64,000 bases of DNA from Cyprinodon diabolis (GCA_030533445.1 CM060065.1:22767974-22831973), one strand, 5' to 3'; numbered from the stretch's first letter, positions 10,979-20,695 are shown. Numbers and translations: made by a program. Notes: generated by a model not told the origin, from the letters alone.

Positions 10979-11757
10979 TATTTGGCTCTGCTAAAAAAGG
11001 CTCTCCATTCACGTACTGGTAATCCTGCCATACTTGTCCATCATATACGTCTGCTAACACACCCTCAGGTATTTTCCGCCTTCTCCATTCTTCACATTTC
11101 TCTTCAAATCCAGGTCTTTTAACAAGTTCTTCCAGAGACACTCTTGTAACAGTAAGAACGGATTGGATTTAAATACTCTTTACCGCAAGAAGATTTTGCC
11201 TTTCTTAGCAAGGCAGAGCCACATTTCTTCCTTAAGGTAGACTTCAGCTGTGGGTGATTGTAGAATGGTATGTGACCACAAGTCTTACAAACCTTTGTGC
11301 CATCGCGTTTGAGCTCGTAGGTTTCAGTAAGCATGTATACTGTCATACATTTTGGACAAACCACATACTGTAAGAAGTTGTCACGGAGGACACCAGTCCA
11401 TTTCCTCAAGGAGAATAAAGTCTTTGGAATATTGCTTGCAAAGGCAGTGAGGGGACTGGCACACATAACATGTCCAAGTATCCACATGAAACGTTTGATG
11501 CGCAGAAGAAGTGATGTGATGGCATTGTCAGAAATCTTGAAGGTAGCTTGCCATGACAAAAGCATCATGGCCAGAAGTTTCATCAACAAGTCTTCTGGTT
11601 TTTCACTTGTGGACTGATCACTTCCATGCCCCTCCCCATCTTGTATGTGAGGATAGGCTTCACTCAGCTCCTCATCAAGGCTTTCAACAACTTTGTCCTC
11701 TTCATACTCATCCTATGCAAACGAAAAGTAGGCACATTAGAAATTGCATGCAATGAC

Positions 11758-12668
11758 CATACTCATACTACTCTGTTAATGTTTTGAATAACAGTTATGA
11801 TTAATTAAAATCTGAAATCTTAAAGTTAAAAGGAAGTGTAATCATTAGAATTATTAAGATGCAGCCATGGAGGGTTTTGAAATTTATACAGAAATATTTA
11901 AAGTAAATTATCTGACAGATCATTGTTAACCTAATTATGAGGAACACTGAGTGAGTAAAAAAAAGTCACTGCATTTGTATACTCTTTAAAGAAGTAAACC
12001 TACTTCCAAACATGATACACATAAGAACCCAGGTTGTAAGCTGTCACATCTACTGTTTCCATACTCATACTACTCTGTTAATGTTTTGAATAACAGTTAT
12101 GATTAATTGAAATCTGAAATCTTAAAGTTAAAAGGAAGTGTAATCATTAGAATTATTAAGATGCAGCCATGGAGGGTTTTGAAATTTATACAGAAATATT
12201 TAAAGTAAATTATCTGACAGATCATTGTTAACCTAATTATGAGGAACACTGAGAGAGTACAAAAAAAGTCACTGCATTTGTATACTCTTTAAAGAAGTAA
12301 ACCTACTTCCAAACATGATAAACATAAGAACCCAGGTTGTAAGCTGTCACATCTACTGTTTCCATACTCATACTACTCTGTTAATGTTTTGAATAACAGT
12401 TATGATTAATTAAAATCTCTTCCAAGATTTAAAAACAAAAGTTGTAAATCTTTGAACTTAATCTTCATGTTAAAAAGAAGTGTAATCATTAGAATTATTA
12501 AGATGCAGCCATGCAGGGTTTTGAAATTTATACAGAAATATTTAACGTAAATTATCTGACAGATCATTGTTAACCTAATTATGAGGAACACCGAGTGAGT
12601 AAAAAAAAAGTCACTGCATTTGTATACTCTTTAAAGAAGTAAACCTACTTCCAAACATGATAAACATA
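11758..12668. repeat. Three-copy tandem array, about 302-bp unit, in a transposase intron
   Basis: Copies start at 11758, 12060 and 12363, each with catactcatactactctgtt, giving periods of 302 and 303 bp. Copies 1 and 2 are almost identical; copy 3 differs by an inserted block (tccaagatttaaaaacaaaag region) and by its end. The array lies between transposase exons 2 and 3 (12715 and 11712), so it lengthens the intron without touching coding sequence. Confidence 0.9.
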
Positions 12669-13564
12669 AGAATCCAGGTTGTAAGCTGGCTGCAAAGGTA
12701 ATTTCACGCCTTACCACATAACAGGAGATGTCTTCATCATCTTGCACTGACTGTGAATCACTGGAGTCCAGGAAAAGATGAATGCTTTGGTCATCTACTG
12801 TTTCGTCTAGAAAACAACCCATGCAACAAGGATTATAATGCGATTTTCATATTTAATTATTACAATAACCATAACCGCGAGAAGCAACCACATTTTAATA
12901 GACAGTAACAATTGTGGTGCTCACCGTTGTCGGAACCGTCAGTCGCTGGGTGCATTTCTTCCATCACTTCTTTTTCTGGGTCCTCGGACTGCATTTCACC
13001 TTCATCAATCTCTCCAACTCCAGGTTGAACATAATTCCTGCCGGTTGGGTCATGACTGGATAGCAACAGGCTCTGTGCGTTATTTGACGTAGTCCTTTTG
13101 TGTTTTTTCTCCCAAACTCCATTTTTGAAGTAGAGCTTTAATAATACTGTGTATTAGTGAGTTCAGTGTCGCAATGTTCACAGAAGCGCCGAGGTCTTTT
13201 CTTCTTTGTTAGAGCTTCCATCTTTCAACTGACTAGCTTTGTTTACATTATAGACGGGAGCTCTTTTTCTCTTCTTCTTCTTCTGTTTTGTAATGGCAGT
13301 TGGCAAACAATTTATAGGTGCATTACCGCCACCTTCCAGAACGGAGTGACGCGAGCTGTTCTCGCGAGTCCTTCCGTATAACAATGACGTCGTATGTGAT
13401 TGGAGGAGCCTGATGAGCCTTCGACTGCTCGTCCAATCACGTGTGAGCTTTTGTGCACTACTACTACTCGCGAGACCAGCATATAAGCAGACCTGTTTGT
13501 GTTACTATACTCAGAAGGACTTCATCTCCAGTTCCCGCGCTTGGATTTTGCTGGTACGTGAACA

Positions 13565-14885
13565 ATGGCTGCACAACGTCTCGCGTTCAACTCGCCTCCA
13601 ACTGCTCTTGGTCCACAACTTTCGGCCAGTCCGCAGACTGACGAGAAGAAACTGCTGATTGCTATCAGTGGACTAACTCGTCAGCTTACCCAGCATACTG
13701 CCGACATGAATGAGCGGCTCACTCAGCTGGAGAATTCGGTACACTCCAGGTTGCTGTCCATAGAGGACAAGATGGCGGCTCTGCAGTCGAACAACTTTGC
13801 GGGAGAGACGAACTCGAGGAAGAGAAGACGGGTGCACAACCCCACGCTAGCGGTAAATATATGTTCGATTACTGGTAGCTATGCTAAAAGCAGCCTAGCT
13901 TAGCTAGGTAAGCTAAAGACAACCTAGCCTAGCTAGGTAAGCTAAAAGCTGCCTAGCCTAAAGCTACGTCTAACAGTAGCCTTGCAAGAACCTGCTTTAT
14001 TAAAGTGTATTTTTTGTGATTCACAGGAAGCAGTACGCCGTCTTCACAACTCGGAGGCTAATTGCAGGCGCTATGAACCGGAGCAAGGGTAAGATTTAAA
14101 GAATATGCTTTCATTCTGCGGTAAAAGGAAATGGATACAGATAGATTCCGATCATAGCTGTACATTTTTTCACAGACTACTCTCGCCTCACAATGAGGCG
14201 GTGACCTCCTATTTGGTCGGAGCCATATCAGCAAGTCCAGATTTGCACGATGTTGATAAAGACGATATTGTGTGTAAGTGACTTGTTTTAATGTTTTCTC
14301 CTTCCTTGTTACTGTGACTTGCGTTTGATTTTTTTATTCATACCACTCTCATTTAATTGTTTTCCAGCTGCCTGTAAGACGTATTTTGAGACGGTACGCA
14401 GGAGCTTCAGATATATGCAGCCAGCCAACACGTTGCGTGCGGAGGCTGCCAAGCAATCTGCTCAGAGTCGAGCTAGAAGAAAGAGGGTAAGACTTTATTT
14501 GGTGACTATTTTTCAGGTGCATTGATAGATGTGTTGTGTCCATACGCAGTGCGCTGATTCATTGTTTTTTTTTCCAGCTGCTGAAAGCGAGGCAGAGTGT
14601 GCTAGCAGATGAGGAAGTGGAACTCTGGAAGTCCGCCACCGTCGACCTCATATCCGACGAAGAAGATGGCGTTGTGGCGGTGTCTCTGGATGGATTGTAC
14701 GGTCGCCGCCATTTCGTAGGCCGGATCTCACTGAACTCTGTGTTAAGCTGCAGTCCCGGTTAGAAGCGATGCTGAAGTACAGGGCCACGCACAGTAGGCG
14801 TCTGCACATCGGACCTGCCTCGGAGGGAATGCTGCCAGTTACCTCCAACCCCAAGGAAGCAAACGGACCGTTCACGGACTTGTAA
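13565..14885 (+). pseudogene. EnSpm accessory gene, five exons, frameshifted in the last
   Basis: A spliced plus-strand gene inside the transposon, transcribed away from the transposase. Exons: 13565-13852, 14027-14088, 14176-14273, 14368-14486 and 14578-14885. Every junction has GT/AG and phases that keep the frame. The ATG at 13565 opens MAAQRLAFNSPPTALG, then a probable coiled coil (KKLLIAISGLTRQLTQHTAD, MNERLTQLENSVHSRLLSIE) and a basic run SRKRRR. Middle exons give EAVRRLHNSEANCRRYEPEQ and YFETVRRSFRYMQPANTLRA, then SAQSRARRKR. The last exon has VELWKSATVDLISDEEDG, then a one-base shift near 14675. After it the other frame continues with GWIVRSPPFRRPDLTELC to a TAA at 14883-14885, followed by AATAAA at 14939. 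Function unknown. The basic and coiled-coil content suggests DNA binding, comparable in position to the second gene of other EnSpm elements. A relation to C14orf93-like proteins is only a vague recollection. Confidence 0.75.
13880..13972 (+). repeat. Short imperfect repeats in intron 1 of the accessory gene
   Basis: The motif cctagctaggtaagctaaa recurs two to three times (about 13898, 13930 and a partial copy), giving a CTAG-rich palindromic stretch. No function is implied. Confidence 0.6.
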
Positions 14886-15121
14886 TTTTTAGATACGCAT
14901 GTGTTTGGATACACGTTGTATATAGTTGTGTGTGTTTTAATAAAGCTCTTTCTTTGCATAAACAGCTTCCTGGCAAATGTTCATTTCCTGTATAAATTCA
15001 TTCATGTCCTTGATGGTAGCCTAATAATTGTGTAGTAGTGTAGGATAACATAAATACACAGCATATGAATGAATAAATATATGAATGAATAAATATATGA
15101 ATGAATAAATATATATTCATA

Positions 15122-15128
<7 letters not shown>

Positions 15129-15178
<50 letters not shown>
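15129..15178. repeat. (TA)n microsatellite
   Basis: About 25 TA units preceded by a gaatgaataaatatat repeat (15065-15120). It lies in the EnSpm right arm; open frames across it (poly IY) are artefacts. Confidence 0.95.
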
Positions 15179-15180
<2 letters not shown>

Positions 15181-15211
15181 AATTTATATGTAAATTTATA
15201 TGTAAACATAT

Positions 15212-15405
15212 ATGCCAACCAATCACGAGCGACTTTACTTGTTTAAAAAGAAGTGGTTCCGTCCAATACTCAGTAAGAAAATTAAAGCCTGGCGTGGCCA
15301 CGAGTGGTTTTGCTGCCAATCACGAGCGATTTCACTTGTTTGAGAATAGTGGTTTCAGCCAATACTGAGTAGGTTATTCAAGTCAGACCTGGCCAGCCGC
15401 GCAGG
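15212..15405. repeat. Two imperfect tandem copies, about 100 bp, in the EnSpm right arm
   Basis: Blocks beginning ccaatcacgagcgactttac (about 15218) and ccaatcacgagcgatttcac (about 15317) continue collinearly through ccaatactcagta / ccaatactgagta and cctggc. Subterminal repeats of this kind often bind transposase in EnSpm elements; that role is inference. Confidence 0.75.
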
Positions 15406-15579
15406 TTTGCTGCATTCATATGCTAATTAGGGCCATTAGTACAGCTGATCGCTCTCCACATACGTCAGAGTCCGTTTCCGACAATTTGTGGCACTGACAA
15501 ACGCGGACAAGCGCGGGTTGCAAATTGTGAAACTGACGAAAATCAGGGAGATCTGCGGGAGTTTACGGGAGTTTACGGG

Positions 15580-15606
15580 GACGAAAATCTCACTTTTCAT
15601 GCAGTG
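15580..15606 (-). repeat. EnSpm right terminal inverted repeat
   Basis: Ends CACTTTTCATGCAGTG and is the inverse of 4791-4817. The next three bases, TTG, repeat the left flank. Just inside lie two gggagtttac copies. Confidence 0.92.
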
Positions 15607-15609
15607 TTG

Positions 15610-16338
15610 AGTCAGCATTTGGGGTAATTGAAGATGGTGAGGAGCTATTTGCAACCTTCCTTGGCTCTAACCAAAACTCAGGTGAAAAGCCCTCTGCCTA
15701 CTTGAACCGCCTCCAAACCCTCCTCACTAAAGCTATAGCTAGAGGGGAAGTTCCAGCCTCTGAATCTGACAAAAATTTACACCGGCAAAATTGTTAGAGG
15801 GTGCTGGGACCAGAGTCTAATAATTAGTCTTCAGCTTGAGCATCGGAAAGCGGACCCCCCATCATTCCCTGAATTACTTTTGCTTTTGAGAACTGAGGAG
15901 GACAGGAGATCCGCCAAAACTGATCGTATGAAAAAGCACCTTGGAAGCACTAAGGCTGCAGCACATGTTCATTCTGTTTTTAGCATGCCACTATTTGAAC
16001 ACGAACCTCCTCCTGCAACAGCAGAGAAACACGAAACAAGTATGAAGCTTGAAAATCAAGTAGCTGAACTTCGGAAACAGGTTGCAAAGCTAATGCAACT
16101 GGGTAAAGGGGAACAAAAATACGAGCAAGTGCAACACCGTCCTGCCCAAAGTGAAACACACACCAAAAGCGAGAGTCTAGTGGCTTATGCCTCTCAAAGA
16201 GACCCAATGACTCAAACCCCACCTAGACCATGGTTTTGCTTTAAATGTGGTGGAGACGGACAAATTGCAGCCAAGTGTACTTTTGATCCTAACCCAGGCC
16301 TTGTCCGTAAAAAGAATGCAGAGCTCAAAGAGAGATGA
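15610..16338 (+). pseudogene. gypsy gag, C-terminal part with zinc knuckle, broken
   Basis: Continuation of the gag interrupted at 4787; removing the EnSpm element and one TTG leaves the frame open across the junction. It begins with FGVIEDGEELFATFLGSNQN, followed by KPSAYLNRLQTLL. Stops and an indel fall near 15780-15880, and the frame is open again from 15880 to 16338. This section has a coiled-coil stretch (ENQVAELRKQVAKLMQL) and the nucleic-acid-binding knuckle WFCFKCGGDGQIAAKC at about 16232-16280. The knuckle keeps three cysteines but has glutamine where CX2CX4HX4C needs histidine, so zinc binding would probably be impaired. It overlaps the start of the protease-region frame by 4 nt. 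Confidence 0.82.
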
Positions 16339-17267
16339 GACAAATTCTGGGCCCACCAGGCAACCAACAATCCATCTTTAAACTTTTAGAGGCTCCTGCC
16401 TTTAATGACCAGAAAAGTCCCATAGCCATGATTCATAATGATCGCTCTTCTGAAAATTACAGTAATCTTAGCTGTACATTACCTCCTGAACTTGTTGGTC
16501 CTCGCTGCACTTCTACCATATCTGTTGGAAATGTAACAACAATTTCAGAGACTTTCCACTCTAAATACCTGTCAGACATACCCATTCAGCATATAAATAA
16601 TATCCTTGAAGTTGAGGGAGCTGGGGGCCAGGCCGTGCCTTACCTTGGATATGTGGAAGTCCTTCTGACCTTCACTCAGGATGTTACTGGTGCAGAAGAG
16701 CAAATGCAGGTTTTAGCTCTTATCGTCCCCGACTGCTTGTTCAATAGCAAGATTCCTGTATTAGATGGCACCAATGCCCTGCTAGGGCTTTACTCACGTG
16801 GAATCAGCCATGATGAGTCTACATTCCTCAAAAGGTCAGACAGTTTTGCATTGCTGCTACAACATGTAGCTCGAATCCATGAAAGTGAAACTCAAAGTTG
16901 TCCAGTAAAACTGCATGGAGAAAAGCCTATTAACATTCCTGCCAGACACAGAATCCACCTTTTTGGAAATGTCCGAGTGAGAAAAGCCAATCCCAATAGC
17001 TTTTTCATTCTTGAACCATCTGAGCCTTCATCCTTGCCAGGTGGGCTTTTTGTCCAGTGTGCGCTGATTAGCATCAACAATAGAGCTTCTAAAAAGATAC
17101 CTATCGTTCTTAGTAACACCACAAATTGTGCTGTTACCCTACGTCCAAAGTGTGTAATTGGTGAAATCTCTGCTGTCCAGAGTGTACTACCCCTGAACTC
17201 AACTGTTCAAGCTGGTTCAGAGACATCACAAAGCAAGCATTCATTCAATCTGGATGATTCATATTGA
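16335..17267 (+). pseudogene. gypsy protease region, catalytic motif missing
   Basis: A 310-codon frame between gag and reverse transcriptase corresponding to the aspartic protease and linker of pol. It contains GNVTTISETFHSKYLSDIPI followed by GGQAVPYLGYVEVLLTF and LNSKIPVL-like LFNSKIPVLDGTNALLGLYS, a layout typical of retropepsins. The expected DTG/DSG triad just before VTTIS is absent: CTSTISVG runs directly into NVTTIS, so a short deletion has probably removed the active site. Downstream, residues such as IHLFGNVRVRKANPNSFFIL form the linker to the reverse transcriptase. No internal stop, but inferred inactive. Confidence 0.75.
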
Positions 17268-18446
17268 GGATAAGCTCAACTCCATTCCAGAGGTATTTGC
17301 AGTTGATGAACTCTCTTTTGGCCATACTACAGCAGTAAAACACCACATACTCCTGCTGGATGAGCGATCAAGGCCAATACACCCAAGTGATAGAGAGGCA
17401 GTCAGGCAGCATCTACGAGAGCTTCTGGATGCTGGCATAATAAGAGTCTGACAGTCCATATGCATCCCCAGTGGTCATTGTAAAAAAGAAAACCGGGAAG
17501 AGGGTATGCATTCACATGTCCCTTAGGCTTTTACAAATTCTACCGCATGCCACAGGGTGTCACCAACGCACGTAGCACTTTCCAACGTGTTATGGAAAAG
17601 TGCGTTGGTGACCTACATCTGAGCGAGGTTCTGGTTTTCTTGGATGACCTTATTGTCTTCTCTGAAACTCTTGAGGAGCATGAATCAAGGCTTATGAAAG
17701 TACTGCATCGTCTCAAGAGTTATGGCCTTAAGTTGTCCCCTGAGAAATGCCAGTTTTTTAAGCCCTATGTAAAATACCTCGGCCATGTCGTGGATGCCCA
17801 AGGAGTCCACACTGACCCAGAAAAACTTGCTGCTCATAAAGATTGGCCTTGCCCTAAAAACAGAGAGGAATTAAAACGTTTCCTCGGATTTGCTGGCTAT
17901 TACAGGCAATTTGTTGAGGGCTACACGAAGATTGCCAAGCCTCTCAATGCTCTCACTGCTGGGTAGGAGACCAGCAGTGAGAGCAGGACACCCTTTGGCG
18001 AAGAGTGGACACTTGAGTGCACATCAGCTTTCAAAACACTAATTGACAGGCTAACATCAGCTCCTGTACTTGCTTTTGCGAACCTCAAACTCCCGTATGT
18101 GCTACACACTGATGCTTGTTGTGAAGGACTGGGTGCAGCTCTTTACCAAGAGCAAGATGGGAAGCTTAGGGTTATAGCCTATGCTAGCAGAGGTTTGTCA
18201 AAGAGTGAGAAGACCTATCCAGCTCACAAACTGGAATTTTTAGCATTAAAGTGGGCAGTTTGTGAAAAATTTTGTGATTATCTCTACGGTGCAGACTTTA
18301 CCATCTGAACCGATAATAACCTGCTTACTTATGTCCTCACAAGTGCTAAGGTCGATGCAGCTGGACACCGTTGGCTACCAGCTTTATCAACCTTTTGGTT
18401 TAACATCCAATATCGAGCTGGCCATGCAAATGGTGATGCAGATGGG
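17254..18446 (+). pseudogene. gypsy reverse transcriptase and RNase H, deleted and frameshifted
   Basis: Pol section that would copy element RNA to DNA. It starts with the pre-RT segment TTAVKHHILLLDERSRPIHP and LLDAGIIR. After a frameshift near 17447 it continues SPVVIVKKKTGKRVCI. Then it jumps at about 17515 straight to CPLGFYKFYRMPQGVTNA, omitting the fingers/palm segment that carries the first catalytic aspartate. The motif VLVFLDDLIVFSETLEEHE (17628 onward) survives, as do QFFKPYVKYLGHVVDAQG and RFLGFAGYYRQFVEGY. A stop TAG at 17964-17966 follows. RNase H residues include LHTDACCEGLGAALYQ and YPAHKLEFLALKWAV, with a TGA at 18306-18308 before TDNN. Clearly a pseudogene. Confidence 0.85.
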
Positions 18447-20630
18447 TTGTCAAGGAGACTTCAGGCAGCTGCTCAAGAGGACTATGACTACCTGCAAGAA
18501 CAAGAAAGGATTAGCACAATGACTAAATGCATTCTAGAGGGGGATATTCCATCTGATGCAGTGTCTGCAGTATGCCAACATAATTCAGTAATGTTGCACT
18601 TACCTGTCCTTGTTCAATCTCTCGCTGCTGATGCGTCTGCAGTACCTTACCTATTCTCTAGCCATGGACAAGCCACCTTACCTGGCATGACAAGGGAAAA
18701 TTGGCATGAGGAACCGAGAGAGGATGCATCAATTGGGAAAGTCATTACCCTTGTAGAAAGTGGTCAAAAACCAAACCTCAAAACATTACGAGCTGAACAG
18801 CCTGTAGTCAAGTTGCTCCTCCGAGAGTGGGAGAAACTTGAACTTATAGATGGTGTTCTCTACAGGAAGTGTTTTGATAGGGGCAGCCATACATACCAGC
18901 TGGTCTTACCAGTGAAATACAGAGACAGAGCTATGAAAGGTTTTCATGACGAAGTCGACCATTTGGGGCCAGAACGTGTGTTAAGACTTGCTCATGCTAG
19001 ATGTTATTGGCCGAAAATGAAAGAGACTATCGAAAAGAAATGTCAGACATGTGAGCATTGTTTCAGGAGAAAAGCTCAGCCACAGCTTGCAGCGCCTATG
19101 GTAAACATTAAGACAACCTATCCTTTAGAGCTTGTTTGCATGGACTTCTTGTCCCTTGAGCCTGACAATCGTGACACCAGAGACATATTGGTCATTACTG
19201 ACCACTTCACCAAGTTTGCAGTAGCTGTGAACACAAAAGATCAAAAGGCCAGGACTGTTGCAAAGGCTCTCTGGGAGAATTTCTTAGTTCATTATGGCTT
19301 TCCCAGTTGGCTACACAGTGATCAAGGATGGGATTTTGAGTCCCATACAATCAAAGAACTGTGTACACTGATTGGGGCAAACATCCCGTGGAGCGCTTTA
19401 ACAGAACCCTATTAAGTATGCTCGGAACCCTGGAGGAAAAGGACAAACAACAATGGAGAGAATATGTCAAACCACTCGTACATGTTGGGATCCGGAGGCC
19501 TGCCCACCAGAGGGCGCCAAGGATCCCTTCCTGAGGGCTTGTGCTCACCTGCAACACCTGTCTCTCATCTCCTCATCAGCCTTGGGCCTACTTAAGGAGG
19601 GCTTCACTCCAGCGCCAGAGTGTTTGCCAGTAACGGTTGATCCTGCCTGTTAACCTGAAACTCTGGAGAGTTTACTCTGCTGGAAATCTGCCTGCCCGTT
19701 CTCAGTCGAACTCTAGAGGGCCTCTTCAGTCAGTATCTGCCTGCCCGCCCTCAGAGGATAACTTGGAGAGAGACTCTGTCAGTGATCTGCCTTGAAGCAC
19801 ACAGTAAGCTCTGCCTCTACCTCAGCCAGGTCCTCAAGAGAGAGAGAGAGCCAAGCCTGGAGTCTGCCTGTCTGCACTCTGACCGTCTCTGCCCAGCTCT
19901 CAAGAGGGAGGGTGAGCTCATCAGGAATCAGCCTGTCTGCACTCAGAGTGCCTCTGCCTAGCTCTCAGCTCTCGTCCTGCCTGCACTGTGTTCCCAACCT
20001 GGAACCTGCCCGCCAGCACTCAGGCTGCCCCTGCCAAGCTCTCAGCTCTCCTCCTACCTGCACTGTGTTCCCAACCAGGAACCTGCCCGCCAGTACTCAG
20101 ACTGCCTCAGCCAAAGTTCTCAGTTCTCCTCCTGCCTGCACTCAGCCCTGCTAGCCCTCAGCCCTCGGCCTATCAACTGCCTCTGGACCCACAAGGTTCC
20201 CCCCTCTCTGCAGCTCTGCTCCTCTCCAGATCAGCGGTGAACCAATTCCTGACCAGTCTCCCCGCCTTGGTCCTGTCCTCATAAATATACATCTTTGTAA
20301 ATAAACCTTTGAACTTTTTCTCTGCCTCTGAGTTGTTCTGCATATGGGCTAGATTCCATAACCCATCATGACAGTACACTCGTACAACTGTACAAGGAAT
20401 GATACAACTGGGTACTCCCCGTAAGAGCTGATGTTTGGCAGACAGGCAACTCTCCCTGTTGACCTCATACTAGGCCTCAATTCCCCATTTCAAAAACATA
20501 CAACACATTCCAGCTATGTTCAGAATCTACGTCAGCGACTCCAAGAAAGCTACGCACTCACTGCGGAGAATGCTAAAAAGTCTGGAGAAAGGAACAAGCA
20601 CAGATTTGATAACAAAGTCAGAGCAGCTGT
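18447..20630 (+). pseudogene. gypsy integrase, split by a solo LTR and truncated
   Basis: Integrase domain of pol. The frame 18447-19415 carries the HHCC zinc domain (HDEVDHLGPERVLRLAHARC, CQTCEHC) and the core aspartates in LELVCMDFLSLEPD and WLHSDQGWDFESHTIKELC. At about 19385 a deletion and frameshift join GANI to PVERFNRTLLSMLG, removing the segment before the catalytic glutamate but keeping the glutamate itself. The frame then reaches an 891-bp solo LTR at 19483. It resumes at 20374 with YNCTRNDTTGYSP, MFGRQATLPVDLILGL and RFDNKVRAAV, and is cut at 20630, where it fuses to the last bases of the LTR. The C-terminal chromodomain-type region is lost. Confidence 0.85.
19483..20373 (+). mobile_element. 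Solo LTR, 891 bp, inside the gypsy integrase
   Basis: Begins TGTTGGGATCC, ends ACCCATCATGACA, and is flanked by the 5-bp duplication GTACA (19478-19482, 20374-20378). Joining the flanks restores an open integrase frame. It has a poly(A) signal aataaacc near 20299 and a C-rich interior of tandem copies (cctgcctgcactgtgttccc, about 19975-20140). Open frames in it are not genes. It is an LTR-LTR recombination product of a family different from its host. Confidence 0.92.
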
Positions 20631-20641
20631 AGAGGGTTACA
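20630..20641 (+). repeat. Residual 3' LTR stub of the gypsy element
   Basis: Integrase sequence runs directly into tagagggttaca, the last bases of the 5' LTR (3745-3756), followed by the target duplication TGTT. With the preceding ctg the identity to the 5' LTR end is 15 bp. Confidence 0.85.
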
Positions 20642-20695
20642 TGTTGTTTTTAATAAGCAGTAGTTTTAACTTTGCAGCCGTCCTATTGATGCTAC

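Larger units (their letters stand above)
7952..13110 (-). pseudogene. EnSpm TNP2-type transposase, split and inactivated
   Basis: Transposase of the EnSpm element, which recognises the CACTG ends. Minus-strand exons read as about 13110-12925, 12806-12715, 11712-9407 (interrupted by Tc1 9757-10978) and 9234-7952. They join through consensus splice sites (donors GTGAGC, GTAAGG, GTAATT; acceptors TTTTCTAG, TTGCATAG, TTTGCAG). The first exons are acidic. The third has a zinc-binding pair (VVCPKCMTVYML, KVCKTCGHIPF), then the tnp2 hallmarks NVDWFQPFKDAPYSVGAIYL, LNLPREDRF and LVGLIPGPKEP. The last has DAIRFVVIDPMHNLLLGTAR and PNMHLHLHLKECMLDYGP. Inactivation: a frameshift near 11140, an in-frame stop at 9591-9593 just after GPKEP, and the Tc1 insertion. 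The exact start is not resolved; the frame runs upstream of 13066 through VWEKKHKRTTSNN. Confidence 0.88.
4791..15606. mobile_element. EnSpm/CACTA DNA transposon, 10.8 kb, inserted in gag
   Basis: Class II element of the EnSpm/CACTA superfamily. Its termini begin CACTG and form 27-bp inverted repeats (4791-4817 and 15580-15606) differing at one base. The flanks are the 3-bp duplication TTG (4788-4790, 15607-15609), the size typical of the superfamily. Inside are a minus-strand TNP2-type transposase gene (about 13110 to 7952) and a plus-strand spliced accessory gene (13565-14885). Later insertions are an L2 LINE near the left end and a Tc1 element in the transposase. The right third holds a 302-bp tandem array, a (TA)n tract and subterminal gggagtttac repeats. 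Confidence 0.93.
2997..20641 (+). mobile_element. Ty3/gypsy LTR retrotransposon with PNMA-like gag, host of a nested insertion cluster
   Basis: Degenerate LTR retrotransposon in the order LTR, gag, protease region, reverse transcriptase, RNase H, integrase. It starts TGTAACCC and ends GGGTTACA, flanked by the 4-bp direct repeat TGTT (2993-2996 and 20642-20645). The paralogous block at 34.3 kb has a single TGTT (34300-34303) and no element, a direct empty-site comparison. About 5.9 kb of its own sequence remains; the rest of the 17.6-kb span is a 10.8-kb EnSpm transposon in gag and an 891-bp solo LTR in the integrase. Most of the 3' LTR is gone. Frameshifts, stops and internal deletions make it non-functional. 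Confidence 0.9.

Noticed and set aside
15128..15319. Minus-strand frame with poly-IY end
   Set aside because: Produced by the (TA)n tract in the EnSpm right arm.
19792..20284. Ser/Pro/Cys-rich overlapping frames
   Set aside because: Read-through of tandem repeats within a solo LTR.
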